Positions 40,214 through 49,900 of a stretch of DNA of 64,000 nt are shown here, one piece after another (the stretch's first letter is position 1; each line of letters opens with the position of its first letter). Position numbers and translations under genes: made by a program. The DNA comes from Ectothiorhodospira haloalkaliphila ATCC 51935 (GTDB taxonomy: Bacteria; Pseudomonadota; Gammaproteobacteria; Ectothiorhodospirales; Ectothiorhodospiraceae), in the NCBI RefSeq assembly GCF_000633935.1, contig NZ_KK214996.1, positions 346,477 through 410,476 on the forward strand. The letters run 5' to 3'. The notes beneath the pieces are model-generated. The model saw nothing but the letters and a program-made list of their open reading frames with translations, searched no databases and was not told the DNA's origin.

Positions 40214-41431
40214 ATGCAGACCCGACTGGTGGACTTCATCAAGGAAACGCCGACCGGCGAGGAAGTGGACGGCATCCTGCGCAACTGCGTGCACTGCGGC
40301 TTTTGCAATGCCACCTGCCCTACCTATCAGTTGCTGGGGGATGAGCGGGACGGCCCCCGGGGGCGCATCTACCTGATCAAGCAGGTGCTGGAAGGGCAGA
40401 CACCCAGCCGTCGCACCCAGACCCATCTGGATCGCTGCCTCACCTGCCTCAACTGCATGACCACCTGCCCCTCCGGGGTGGATTACCGGCATCTGGTGGA
40501 GGTGGGCCGTGCCCAGGTGGAACAGCAGGTCTCTCGCCCCTGGCATGAACGCCTGCAGCGAGCCACCCTGCGCTATGTGCTGCCCCGGCGCCGCCTGTTC
40601 AATGGGTTGCTGCGTGCCGGTCAGGGCCTGCGGCCCGTGCTGCCGCCTCCCTTCCGTCACTGGGTGCCCCCGCGGGCCGTCCAGGGCCCCTGGCCGGAGA
40701 CGCGGCACGAGCGACGCATGCTCACCCTGGAGGGGTGCGTGCAGCCCGGCCTGCAGCCGGATATCGACGCGGCCCTGGCCCGGGTGCTGGATCGCCTGGG
40801 GGTGAGTGTTGTTCGTGGCGGCGGGGGGTGTTGCGGGGCCGTGGAGATGCACCTGAATGACGAGCAGGCCGCCCGGGAACGGGCACGGCGCAACATCGAT
40901 GCCTGGTGGCCACAGATTGAGGCGGGCCTGGAGGCCATCCTGGTCACTGCCAGCGGTTGCGGCGTGCAGGTGAAGGACTACGGCCATCTGCTGGCGGCGG
41001 ATCCGGCGTATCGGGACAGGGCCCGGCGGGTGGCGGAACTGGCACGTGATCCCTGCGAGGTGATCACGCCGGAGGATGTTCGGCGCCTGGGGGTGGACGC
41101 CGATGGCCGGCGGGTGGCCTTTCATCCGCCCTGCTCTTTGCAGCATGGCATGAAGCTGAGCGGTCGGGTGGAGGCGCTGCTGCGGGCGGCAGGTTTTGAG
41201 TTGGTGGCAGTGCGGGATGTGCATCTGTGCTGTGGGTCGGCCGGGACCTATTCCATTCTGCAGCGGGCATTGTCACGGCAGCTGCAGCAGCGCAAGCTGA
41301 CGAATCTGGAGCGGGAGGCTCCGGAGGTGATTGCCACGGCGAATATCGGGTGTCACATGCATCTGCAGTCGGGGACGGGCACGCCGGTGCGACACTGGGT
41401 TCAGTTGATGGATGGAATCACGCAAGGCTGA
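40214..41431 (+). CDS. glcF: Glycolate oxidase iron-sulfur subunit GlcF
   Basis: The 405-residue protein has two 4Fe-4S motifs, CVHCGFCNATCPTY near residue 21 and CLTCLNCMTTCPSGVDY near 73. Two cysteine-rich CCG-type domains follow, with GGGGCCGAVEMHL near 200 and VHLCCGSAGTYSILQ near 335. It passes electrons from glycolate oxidation to the quinone pool. The ATG at 40214 gives the family N-terminus; the overlapping frame upstream is a shadow of glcE. It ends 96 bp before the aminotransferase. Confidence 0.94.
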   Translation: MQTRLVDFIKETPTGEEVDGILRNCVHCGFCNATCPTYQLLGDERDGPRGRIYLIKQVLEGQTPSRRTQTHLDRCLTCLNCMTTCPSGVDYRHLVEVGRAQVEQQVSRPWHERLQRATLRYVLPRRRLFNGLLRAGQGLRPVLPPPFRHWVPPRAVQGPWPETRHERRMLTLEGCVQPGLQPDIDAALARVLDRLGVSVVRGGGGCCGAVEMHLNDEQAARERARRNIDAWWPQIEAGLEAILVTASGCGVQVKDYGHLLAADPAYRDRARRVAELARDPCEVITPEDVRRLGVDADGRRVAFHPPCSLQHGMKLSGRVEALLRAAGFELVAVRDVHLCCGSAGTYSILQRALSRQLQQRKLTNLEREAPEVIATANIGCHMHLQSGTGTPVRHWVQLMDGITQG

Positions 41432-41527
41432 GATCCGCGCACCCTTCTCTCATCCGGTTCACCGCCTTATACTTCCATAATTTTTTCATACGCTTAAAGA
41501 AATCCACCCATTCAGCAGACCCTAACC

Positions 41528-42736
41528 ATGATGACCTATCCCTCCTTCCACCCCCCCGTGCGCACCTTGATGGGCCCCGGTCCCTCCGATATCAATCCCC
41601 GGGTCCTGGCCGCCATGAGCCGGCCGATCATCGGCCATCTGGACCCCGCTTTCGTGGGCATGATGGATCAGATGAAGGTGCTGCTGCAGTACGCCTTCCA
41701 GACGGAAAACGAGCTTACCCTGCCTGTTTCCGCCCCGGGTTCGGCCGGCATGGAAACCTGCTTTGCCAACCTGGTGGAGCCGGGTGACGAGGTGGTGGTG
41801 TGCATCAACGGCGTGTTCGGCATGCGCATGAAGGAAAACGTGATCCGCTGCGGCGGCACCCCCATCGTGGTGGAAGAGGAATGGGGCCAACCCGTGGATC
41901 CGCAGAAGCTGGAAAACACCCTGGCCGCCCACCCGGACGCCCGCCTGGTGGCCTTTGTCCACGCGGAGACCTCCACCGGGGTGTGCTCCGATGTAAAAAC
42001 CCTCTCCCAGGTGGCCCATGCCCGGAATTGCCTGGTGATCGTGGATACCGTGACCGGCCTGGGCGGCAGCGAGGTGCGGGTGGACGACTGGGGCGTGGAC
42101 GCCATCTACTCCGGCACCCAGAAATGCCTCTCCTGCACCCCCGGCCTGTCACCGGTGAGCTTCAGCCCGCGTGCCGTGGAGCGCATCCGTAACCGCAAAC
42201 ACCCGGTGCAGAGCTGGTTCCTGGACCTGAACCTGATCATGGGCTACTGGGGCTCGGGCAACGCCAAGCGGGCCTATCACCACACCGCCCCCATCAATGC
42301 CCTGTATGCCCTGCACGAGTGCCTGGTGCTGTTGCGCGAGGAAGGCCTGGAAGAGGCCTGGGCGCGTCATCGCCATCATCACGAGGCGCTGAAGGCCGGC
42401 CTGGAGGCCATGGGCCTGAGCCTGCTGGTGGACGAGCCCCACCGCCTGCCCCAGCTCAATGCCGTGAAGGTGCCCGAAGGCGTGGACGAGGCCGCTGTGC
42501 GCACTCAACTACTGGAGCGCTACGGTCTGGAAATCGGTGCAGGCCTGGGGCCACTGGCCGGGAAGATCTGGCGCATCGGCCTGATGGGCTTTGGTTGCAA
42601 CCAGCGAAACGTGCTGCTGTGCCTGCACGCCCTGGAGGCCGTGCTCACGGAGATGAATGCACCCATCGAGCGGGGCCACGCCATCCGGGCGGCGCAGCGG
42701 GTGTATGGGGAGACGGGTCACCGGGACGAGGTTTGA
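41528..42736 (+). CDS. Class-V aminotransferase, alanine/serine-glyoxylate type
   Basis: The 402-residue PLP enzyme begins RTLMGPGPSDINPRVLAAMS, the hallmark of alanine- and serine-glyoxylate transaminases. It has PVSAPGSAGMETCFANLVEP near 60, VDTVTGLGGSEVRVDDWGVD near 177 and the PLP-lysine segment SGTQKCLSCTPGLSPVS near 196. Next to glcEF it most likely turns glyoxylate into glycine, which GlyA can then convert to serine. Whether alanine or serine is the donor cannot be read from the sequence. Two adjacent ATGs at 41528 leave the exact start open by one codon. Confidence 0.88.
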   Translation: MMTYPSFHPPVRTLMGPGPSDINPRVLAAMSRPIIGHLDPAFVGMMDQMKVLLQYAFQTENELTLPVSAPGSAGMETCFANLVEPGDEVVVCINGVFGMRMKENVIRCGGTPIVVEEEWGQPVDPQKLENTLAAHPDARLVAFVHAETSTGVCSDVKTLSQVAHARNCLVIVDTVTGLGGSEVRVDDWGVDAIYSGTQKCLSCTPGLSPVSFSPRAVERIRNRKHPVQSWFLDLNLIMGYWGSGNAKRAYHHTAPINALYALHECLVLLREEGLEEAWARHRHHHEALKAGLEAMGLSLLVDEPHRLPQLNAVKVPEGVDEAAVRTQLLERYGLEIGAGLGPLAGKIWRIGLMGFGCNQRNVLLCLHALEAVLTEMNAPIERGHAIRAAQRVYGETGHRDEV

Positions 42737-42766
42737 CGCGAAAGAACCCTGTCAGCTACCGACACT

Positions 42767-42793
42767 CCCTTCTCCCCCACGGGGGGAGAAGGG
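42767..42793 (+). terminator. Palindrome and probable terminator after the aminotransferase
   Basis: CCCTTCTCCCCC-ac-GGGGGGAGAAGGG forms a stem of about 12 bp followed by CTTGTTACG, a weak T tract. It is also a member of the G+C-rich palindrome family. It lies between the glycolate genes and the convergent DUF3617 gene. Confidence 0.6.
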
Positions 42794-42866
42794 CTTGTTA
42801 CGTGTCTTTGATCATCTGGGTGATTGACCGCCGTGATGCACCCGTGATGGATGCATGAGCCGAGAT

Positions 42867-43298
42867 TCAGTCACACTCCCCGAGACGCTGCCCCTTCACC
42901 TCCGTGTGCATGGGGATCTTGCCAATGGACGTATCCAGATAGGAGGTGATACGACCGGTAAGGCTGTCGCTCATGAACTCGAAGGTGGCCCGCATTTCCA
43001 CCACATCACCATCCTCCTCGCAGATCATGCTGTAGGCCAGGTTGGCAGGTGTCGACTCCATATCCGTGATTTCGCACCCCTGATCGGCGATCAGGAAACG
43101 AGCACCCTCGGCGATATCGTTTTCCGTGATACAACCTCGTTCCGTATGAGCATCCTCCTCCGGGGCCTCATGCCCCATGGTGCTGCTGATGGAGGTGAAT
43201 TCCCACTCTCCCGGTTGCAGGTTGGGCTGGTCCGCCAGGCTGCTCAGGGGCATCATCAAGGTGAAGGCGGCAATCGCCATCGGTCGGAAGATCTGCAT
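42867..43298 (-). CDS. Exported DUF3617-type protein
   Basis: The 143-codon gene encodes a protein with a signal peptide (MAIAAFTLMMPLSSLADQ) and then the family opening LQPGEWEFTSISSTMG. Cysteines at the conserved spots (RGCIT, QGCEI, MICEED, LGECD) suggest two disulfides in the periplasm. DUF3617 has no known function. The start at 43298 gives the signal peptide; longer frames upstream have no export signal. Confidence 0.8.
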   Translation of the reverse strand: MQIFRPMAIAAFTLMMPLSSLADQPNLQPGEWEFTSISSTMGHEAPEEDAHTERGCITENDIAEGARFLIADQGCEITDMESTPANLAYSMICEEDGDVVEMRATFEFMSDSLTGRITSYLDTSIGKIPMHTEVKGQRLGECD

Positions 43299-43401
43299 GT
43301 TTCCATCCTGATCGTGAGTGTGCCTGCATGGTAAATGATATAAATGGCGAAGACACGCGCCCGCCGAGCTGACCCTGGAATGATGCTCGGGCCCCATCCC
43401 G

Positions 43402-46233
43402 ATGCCTCCGCCAAGACCCCCGATGAATCAAGGCCCGTCACCCAGCAATGGTCTTCCGCCACGCATCAGCCTCAAGGCCTGGGCCGCGTACCTGGGCTTG
43501 TGTCTGGTACTGGCCCTGGCCATCACCTGGGATCTCACCACCTCCCGGGAGAAGGAGATGGCAGCCGCCCAACAACGCACCCACGCCACCAGCATCCTGG
43601 TGAGCGAGTGGTTGTATGCGGCCTTTGAGACCAGCGGGGCGCTGCTGCGCAGCATGGCAGGCGAGATTCGTCCCGAAAGCCTGGCAAGCGAGGACAACGA
43701 TCCGGAAGCCCATGCGCGGACGAATCAGTGGCTCGACCGGCATTTGCAACTCCTCCCTCACGCCCATGCCATTGCCCTGTTCGACCGTGAGGGTGTGATG
43801 ACGCATACCTCCCGCGCTGCCCGGGGGGTGGGCCATGACATCAGTGATCAGGCCCATTTCCAGGCCCTTCGCGATGATCCGAGCCTTGAGCGCCAGGTAT
43901 CCCAGGCCTTCTTCTCCAGCGAGGCCAATGGCTTTCTGGTTGCCCATGCCCAGGCCCTGCGTGACGCCAACGGCAGATTTGCCGGACTCCTGGGGGTGCG
44001 CCTGGACCTGGGATTCTTCGACCACTGGCTGGAGCGCACCGAACTCACGCGCGGCAGCAGCCTGACGATTCTCGATCACGAGGGAAGATTACTGGCACGT
44101 CGTCCCCGGGATACGGTTCCTGACTTCGATGCCCAACTGGGTCAGCCCGTGGAAGCTGGAGCACTCCGCCCCCTGCTCCACCAGGCCACGGATACTGTCC
44201 ATTTCAGCATCGTCTCTCCGGTGGACGGAGTGCATCGTTCCTACACGGCGCAGCTGGTGCGGGACCTGCCCTTCCTGGTGGTGGTGGGCGAGGCGAAGCA
44301 GACCCTCATGGCCGCCTGGTGGCAAAAGCTGTGGACCCTGGGCATCGCCTGGCTGACCGTTGCCGGCCTTGGTCTGCTGGTCCTGCGTGGCTATCTGAGC
44401 ACCGTTCGTTACGACACGCAACTTCATCACAGCCATCGCTCGTTGAAACAGGCCAATCAGGCCCTGAGTGAGGAGATCGCGGCGCGTAAGCGCACGGAGA
44501 CGGACCTGCGGCGCTCCGAGGAAAAATACCGCTTTCTGGTGGAAAACAGCTACGACATCCTCTACCTGTTCTCACCCGACGGCCACATCGAGTTTGTCTC
44601 CCCCAGCTGGAAGACGCTCATGGGGCACGACCCGCAGAGTGTCGTGGGGCGCCATTTCTCGGAGTTCGTTCATCCCGAGGATCTTCCCATTTGCCACCAG
44701 GCGTTCAGCCATGTCATGCGCCACGGTCATCATGCCCAGGACATCGAGTACCGGGTCAGGCATCAGGACGGGAGTTGGCGATGGCATAACTCCAGCGCCC
44801 TGCCCTCCCGGGATGAAACCGGGCAGATTGTCGGTTTTCAGGGGATCGCTCGGGACATCACCGCCCGCAAGCAGGCCGAGGACGAGATCAAGACGCTGGC
44901 CTTTTTCGATCCGCTGACCCAGTTGCCCAACCGTCGCCTGCTCGCCCAGCATCTTCAGGAGGCGGTGCAGCACTGCCATCAGGGGCACCATCACGGGGCC
45001 CTGCTGTTCATTGACCTGGATAACTTCAAGATCCTCAACGATACCCTGGGCCATGACCAGGGAGATCTGTTGCTCATGCAGGCGGCCAGGCGCATCAGCG
45101 GCTGCGTGCACGAGAGCGACACTGTGGCCCGTCTTGGGGGTGATGAGTTCGTGGTCATGCTGCGCAGGCTCAGCCACCACCCTCATGAGGCCACGCAACA
45201 GGCGGAGATCGTCGCCGACAAGATTCTGGCCACCCTGAACCATCCTTATCTGCTGGATGGGCAGGAGCATCACAGTACGGCCAGTGTGGGCATCACACTG
45301 TTCCATCGGGAGTTGATGAGCGCGGACGAACTCATGAAACGGGCTGATCTGGCCATGTACCAGGCCAAGGCGGCAGGTCGTAACACGCAGCGGCTGTTCG
45401 ACCCGGGCATGCAGGCGTCGGTGACGGCCCGGGCCGCCCTGGAGGCTGATCTGCGCCGGGCACTCGCGGAGGGACAGTTCGTACTGCATTACCAGGCACT
45501 GGTGGACGACGACGGTACACTGACGGGCGCCGAGGCCCTGCTGCGCTGGCAACACCCGCAGCGGGGCCTGGTGCCGCCCGGCGAGTTCATTGCCCTGGCG
45601 GAGGATACCGGGCTGATCCTGCCCATCGGACAGTGGGTGCTGGAGGCGGCCTGCGCCCAACTGGCCGAATGGGCCCGGGACCCTCGCCTGAAGCACCTGA
45701 AGCTCGCCGCCAATGTGAGCGCCCGCCAGTTCCGGCATCCGGAATTCGTGCCCGGAGTATTGCGCGCCCTGAACACGACCGGTGCAGACCCGCGTCGCCT
45801 CAAGCTGGAGATCACCGAAAGCCTGCTGGTGGAAGACGTGGAGGACGTGATCAGCAAGATGCGGCAACTGCGGGCCCGGGGCATCTCGTTCGCCCTGGAC
45901 GACTTCGGCACCGGCTATTCCTCCCTGAGCTATCTCAAGCAGCTGCCCCTGGACGATGTGAAGATCGACCAGTCATTCGTTCGTGACGTGCTCACCGACC
46001 CCAACGATGCCGCCATTGCCCGCACCATTGTGGCCCTGGCAGGCACACTGGGCCTGAGGGTGATCGCCGAGGGGGTGGAAACCCGGGAGCATTGGGAATG
46101 GCTGAGCCGGCATGGCTGCCACACCCACCAGGGTTACTATTTCGGTCGCCCGGGGCCAGTGGTGGCCATGCTGGAGAGCCTCCCGAAACGGCCCGCGCCC
46201 ATGCGACGGGCACATCCTTCCGGACCCGGTTAA
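43402..46233 (+). CDS. Membrane sensor with PAS, GGDEF and EAL domains
   Basis: The 943-residue protein has an inner-membrane helix (about 24-45), a periplasmic sensor of about 260 residues (Cache-like: RSMAGEIRPESL, DISDQAHFQALRDD, FLVAHAQALRDANGRFAGLLG), a second helix (308-332), PAS (375-495), GGDEF (500-670) and EAL (680-935). GGDEF is intact, but the inhibitory RxxD site has His in place of Arg. The EAL domain keeps EALLRW, the NVSARQF asparagine, EITESLL, DDFGTGYSSL and KIDQSF, so c-di-GMP hydrolysis is likely. Met8 is an alternative start. The stop overlaps that of the flavin reductase gene in TTAA. Confidence 0.93.
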   Translation: MPPPRPPMNQGPSPSNGLPPRISLKAWAAYLGLCLVLALAITWDLTTSREKEMAAAQQRTHATSILVSEWLYAAFETSGALLRSMAGEIRPESLASEDNDPEAHARTNQWLDRHLQLLPHAHAIALFDREGVMTHTSRAARGVGHDISDQAHFQALRDDPSLERQVSQAFFSSEANGFLVAHAQALRDANGRFAGLLGVRLDLGFFDHWLERTELTRGSSLTILDHEGRLLARRPRDTVPDFDAQLGQPVEAGALRPLLHQATDTVHFSIVSPVDGVHRSYTAQLVRDLPFLVVVGEAKQTLMAAWWQKLWTLGIAWLTVAGLGLLVLRGYLSTVRYDTQLHHSHRSLKQANQALSEEIAARKRTETDLRRSEEKYRFLVENSYDILYLFSPDGHIEFVSPSWKTLMGHDPQSVVGRHFSEFVHPEDLPICHQAFSHVMRHGHHAQDIEYRVRHQDGSWRWHNSSALPSRDETGQIVGFQGIARDITARKQAEDEIKTLAFFDPLTQLPNRRLLAQHLQEAVQHCHQGHHHGALLFIDLDNFKILNDTLGHDQGDLLLMQAARRISGCVHESDTVARLGGDEFVVMLRRLSHHPHEATQQAEIVADKILATLNHPYLLDGQEHHSTASVGITLFHRELMSADELMKRADLAMYQAKAAGRNTQRLFDPGMQASVTARAALEADLRRALAEGQFVLHYQALVDDDGTLTGAEALLRWQHPQRGLVPPGEFIALAEDTGLILPIGQWVLEAACAQLAEWARDPRLKHLKLAANVSARQFRHPEFVPGVLRALNTTGADPRRLKLEITESLLVEDVEDVISKMRQLRARGISFALDDFGTGYSSLSYLKQLPLDDVKIDQSFVRDVLTDPNDAAIARTIVALAGTLGLRVIAEGVETREHWEWLSRHGCHTHQGYYFGRPGPVVAMLESLPKRPAPMRRAHPSGPG

Positions 46234-46751
46234 TCCCTGGCCAAAAAACGGTAATCGCCCTGATAGTAGACCAGCGGCTCACCCTCGCGGGGCATGGTCA
46301 GTCGCAACACCCGGCCCACGAAGATACGGTGATCGCCGCCGTCATGAATCATCTCGGTGCGGCATTCAAACTGCGCCAGCATTCCCGGCAGCAACGGTGC
46401 GCCAGTTTGCCCGGCCTCGAACTCCAGGCCCTCCCAGCGTCCTGCCTCCTTGCCCGCAAACCGGTTCGAGAGGCCCTGATGATCCTCCGCGAGCACATTC
46501 ACGGCAAAGGCCCTGGCACGCTCGAAGGCCCCCAGACATCCCGCATCGCGGCGCAGGCTGAACAGCACCAGCGGCGGATCCAGCGACAGGGAACTGAAGG
46601 AATTGGCCGTGAACCCGTTGGGCACCTCTCCCTGTGGATCGAGACAGGTGATCACCGTGATGCCGGTGGCAAAGCGACCCAGAGCATCCCGAAACCGACG
46701 CGGATCAATCACCGGCAAGGAATCGATTATTTCAGACTGAGTGTTGTTCAT
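46230..46751 (-). CDS. Flavin reductase-like FMN-binding protein
   Basis: The 173-residue protein has the flavin-reductase-like opening DPRRFRDALGRFATGITVIT and NGFTANSFSSLSLDPPLVLFS near 45, followed by RARAFAVNVLAEDHQ and a C-terminal DHRIFVGRVLRL. This family reduces FMN or FAD with NAD(P)H, often for a two-component monooxygenase; no such partner is in the window. It stands alone between two GGDEF-EAL genes. Confidence 0.88.
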   Translation of the reverse strand: MNNTQSEIIDSLPVIDPRRFRDALGRFATGITVITCLDPQGEVPNGFTANSFSSLSLDPPLVLFSLRRDAGCLGAFERARAFAVNVLAEDHQGLSNRFAGKEAGRWEGLEFEAGQTGAPLLPGMLAQFECRTEMIHDGGDHRIFVGRVLRLTMPREGEPLVYYQGDYRFLARD

Positions 46752-46916
46752 ACTGTTGGATCGGCCTGAGGCCCGGGGATGGGCGAGGATTTCACAAATG
46801 AAGTATCATGCGGATCAGCAAGACGTGAACCAGCTCACAAAACAGTGGCCTTGCCAGTGTATTCACAGGGCCTAACGGTAGCACACTCAACACCGGTGAA
46901 CCCGTAACCGGCGCCT

Positions 46917-49900
46917 ATGTCCCGCAACAAACCCACCAAGAAGATTGACGCGGCGATTCGCGCCCGGGCCGAGCAGGCCCTGCGCGCCGGCGACTTTGAT
47001 CTTTCCCAGGATCTTTTTGACAAGGGCCATATCGACCTGGCCGAGGTCACCGAGCACCTGCGCATCTACCAGGCCGAACTGGAGGTGCAAAACGCCGAGT
47101 TGCGTGAGGCCCAGCTGCTGGCCGAGCGTTCCATGGGGCGCTACTCCGCCTTCTTCTCCGGCATCCCCGTGGCGGCCCTGGTGGTGGATCGGACCGGATT
47201 GATCCTGGAGTCCAACCACCAGGCGGCCCACCTGTTCGGGCTGCGCCACTCCCATCTGCGGCACCACTTTCTGCGCCGGCTGGTCCATCATGATAACGAG
47301 GGGGATCTGAGCCGGATCCTCATCCAGGCTGGGGAACAGGGCAAGGCCTTCTGCGAAGGCTTCACCTTCGTGCGCACCGAGGGCGATACCTTTCACGGCG
47401 AATTGCATGTAGCCCGTCTGCCGGGGCGTCAGGGAGGGGAGAATGAATTCGTATGCGCCGTGGTGGATCTCACCGAGCACCTGCGTCACGAGGCGGAACT
47501 GCAGCATGCTCACCAGGAGCTGAGCGAGAGCGAGGCCCGGTACCGCGTCCTGGCCGATTACTCACCGGTGTGGGACTACTGGTATGGCCCCGAAGAGCGG
47601 TATCGCTATGTCTCCCCCGGGTGTCTGGCCGTCAGCGGTCATCCTCCCGAGGCCTTCATGGAGGACCCGGGGCTGTTTGCCCGCCTCCTTGAGCCCGAGG
47701 ACCGGCAACGCTGGCAGCAGCATGAGCAAGACATCCAGGAGTGCCGGGATCAGCTGCCCCATGAGCTCATGGAGTTCCGGCTGCGCCATCTGGATGGCGA
47801 AATCCGCTGGATCGAACACGAATGCCAGCCTGTCATCGCCGAAGATGGCAGCTATCAGGGGCGCCGGGGCATCAACCGGGACATCACCGACCGCAAGCGC
47901 GCAGAATTGGAGGTGGCTCAGGTCAGCTTGCTGTATGCCACCCTGAGCGCGGTCAATCAGGCCATCGTCCGCATTGAAGACGAACAACCCCTGCTGGACA
48001 ACCTGGCGCGCATTGCCGTGGAGCACGGCGGCTTCACCGCCTGCGTCATCAGCCTGCGCAACGGCGAGAATCCTCCCCAGCCCCGTGCCTGCAAGGGCCT
48101 CAAGCCCGAACAGATAGAGACCATGCCCCTTGACGAGGCCTGGGAACTGATCAACCGGCAGCCTTACGTTTACGCCAACCGGGAAGATCCGGACACGCCG
48201 CCCCAATGGCGCCAGTGGGCACAGGCCAACCGGATCCAGACCTTCGGGCATTACCCGCTGATCCGCGACCATCGTCTGGTGGGCGTGGCCAGCTTCTTCT
48301 CCGACACCCAGGCAGGCTTCACCCCCCAAATAGACCGGCTGGTCCAGGACATCACCGAGGACTTCTCCTACGCCCTGCAACACCTGGAGCTGGAAAAGAA
48401 GCGCCGTGCCACGGAGGCAGCCCTGAGCGAGAGCGAGGCCCGGTACCGCAGTCTGTTCGAGAACACTCATTCCATCATGCTCCTGGTGGACCCGGAGGAT
48501 GGGCAAATCGTGGACGCCAATCCTGGGGCCTGCCAGTTCTATGGCTGGACCCGCGAGGAGATGCGTAACCACCGCATCAGCGACATCAACGCCCTGTCAG
48601 ACAAGGAAACTCAGGCAGAAATGGCCCGGGTCCAGCGCGGCGGGCATAGGCATTTCCGTTTCGTGCATCGTCTGGCCACGGGCGAAAGACGCCAGGTGGA
48701 GGTATACAGCGGCAGGATTCAGGTGGAAGGACGGGAACTGCTGCACTCGGTGGTGCATGACATCACCGAACGCAACCGCGCCGAAGAACGCCTGCGGCTG
48801 GCCGACCGGGTCTTTCAGGCTGCCGATGAAGGCATCATGGTCACGGACATGCAGGGGCGCATCGTGGCTGTGAACCCGGCCTTCACACGCATCTCCGGCT
48901 ACACGGAAGAGGACGCCCTGGGCCAGACACCGGCCCTGCTGCATTCGGGAAGGCAGGATACCAGCTTCTACCAGCGTTTGTGGCGCAACCTGCTGCAGCT
49001 GGGCCATTGGCGTGGCGAGATATGGAATCGACGCAAGAACGGCGAGATCTACCCGGAATGGCTCACCATCAGCGCCGTGCGCAACGATGATGGCGAAATC
49101 ATCCACTATGTGGGGGTATTCAGCGACATTGGCCAGATCAAGGAGGCTCAGCAGCAACTGGAGTTCATGGCCCATTACGACCCACTCACCGGACTGGCCA
49201 ACCGGGCCCTGCTGCGAGACCGCCTGAAGCATGCCCTGCGTCGGGCAGAGCGCAAGAATGCCACACTCACCCTGCTCTTCCTGGACCTGGACCGCTTCAA
49301 GACCATCAACGACACCCTGGGCCACAACCTGGGGGATCTGCTCCTGCAGACTGTGGCCCAGCGCATGAAGAACACCGTGCGTGCCTCGGACACCCTGAGC
49401 CGGCTGGGCGGGGATGAGTTTGTGCTGCTGCTGGAAGATGAGATCAACGTTCAGGAAATCAACACCCTGTGTGAAAAGTTACTGAATGTGCTGGAGGCCC
49501 CCATGTTGCTGGAGGGTCATGAACTGGTGATTACCGCCAGCATCGGCGTGGCCACCTATCCGGACGACGGGGTGGACGCCGATGCACTGCTCAAGAATGC
49601 TGACATGGCCATGTACGAGGCCAAGACTCAGGGGCGTAACGCCTATGAGTTTTTTGTCCCGAGCCTTTCGGAAGGCGTCATGGATCGACTGAAGATGGAA
49701 TCCGCCCTGCGCGGCGCCGCGGCGCGGAACGAACTACGGGTGCATTATCAGCCCCAGGTTAGGCTGAAGGGTGGTTCATTGCTTGGGGTGGAGGCCCTCG
49801 CCCGCTGGGAACACCCCACGCTGGGGCTGGTGTCACCCGGACATTTCATCCCTCTGGCCGAAGAGATGGGGGTGATCGGCGAGATCAGCGCCTGGGTGCT

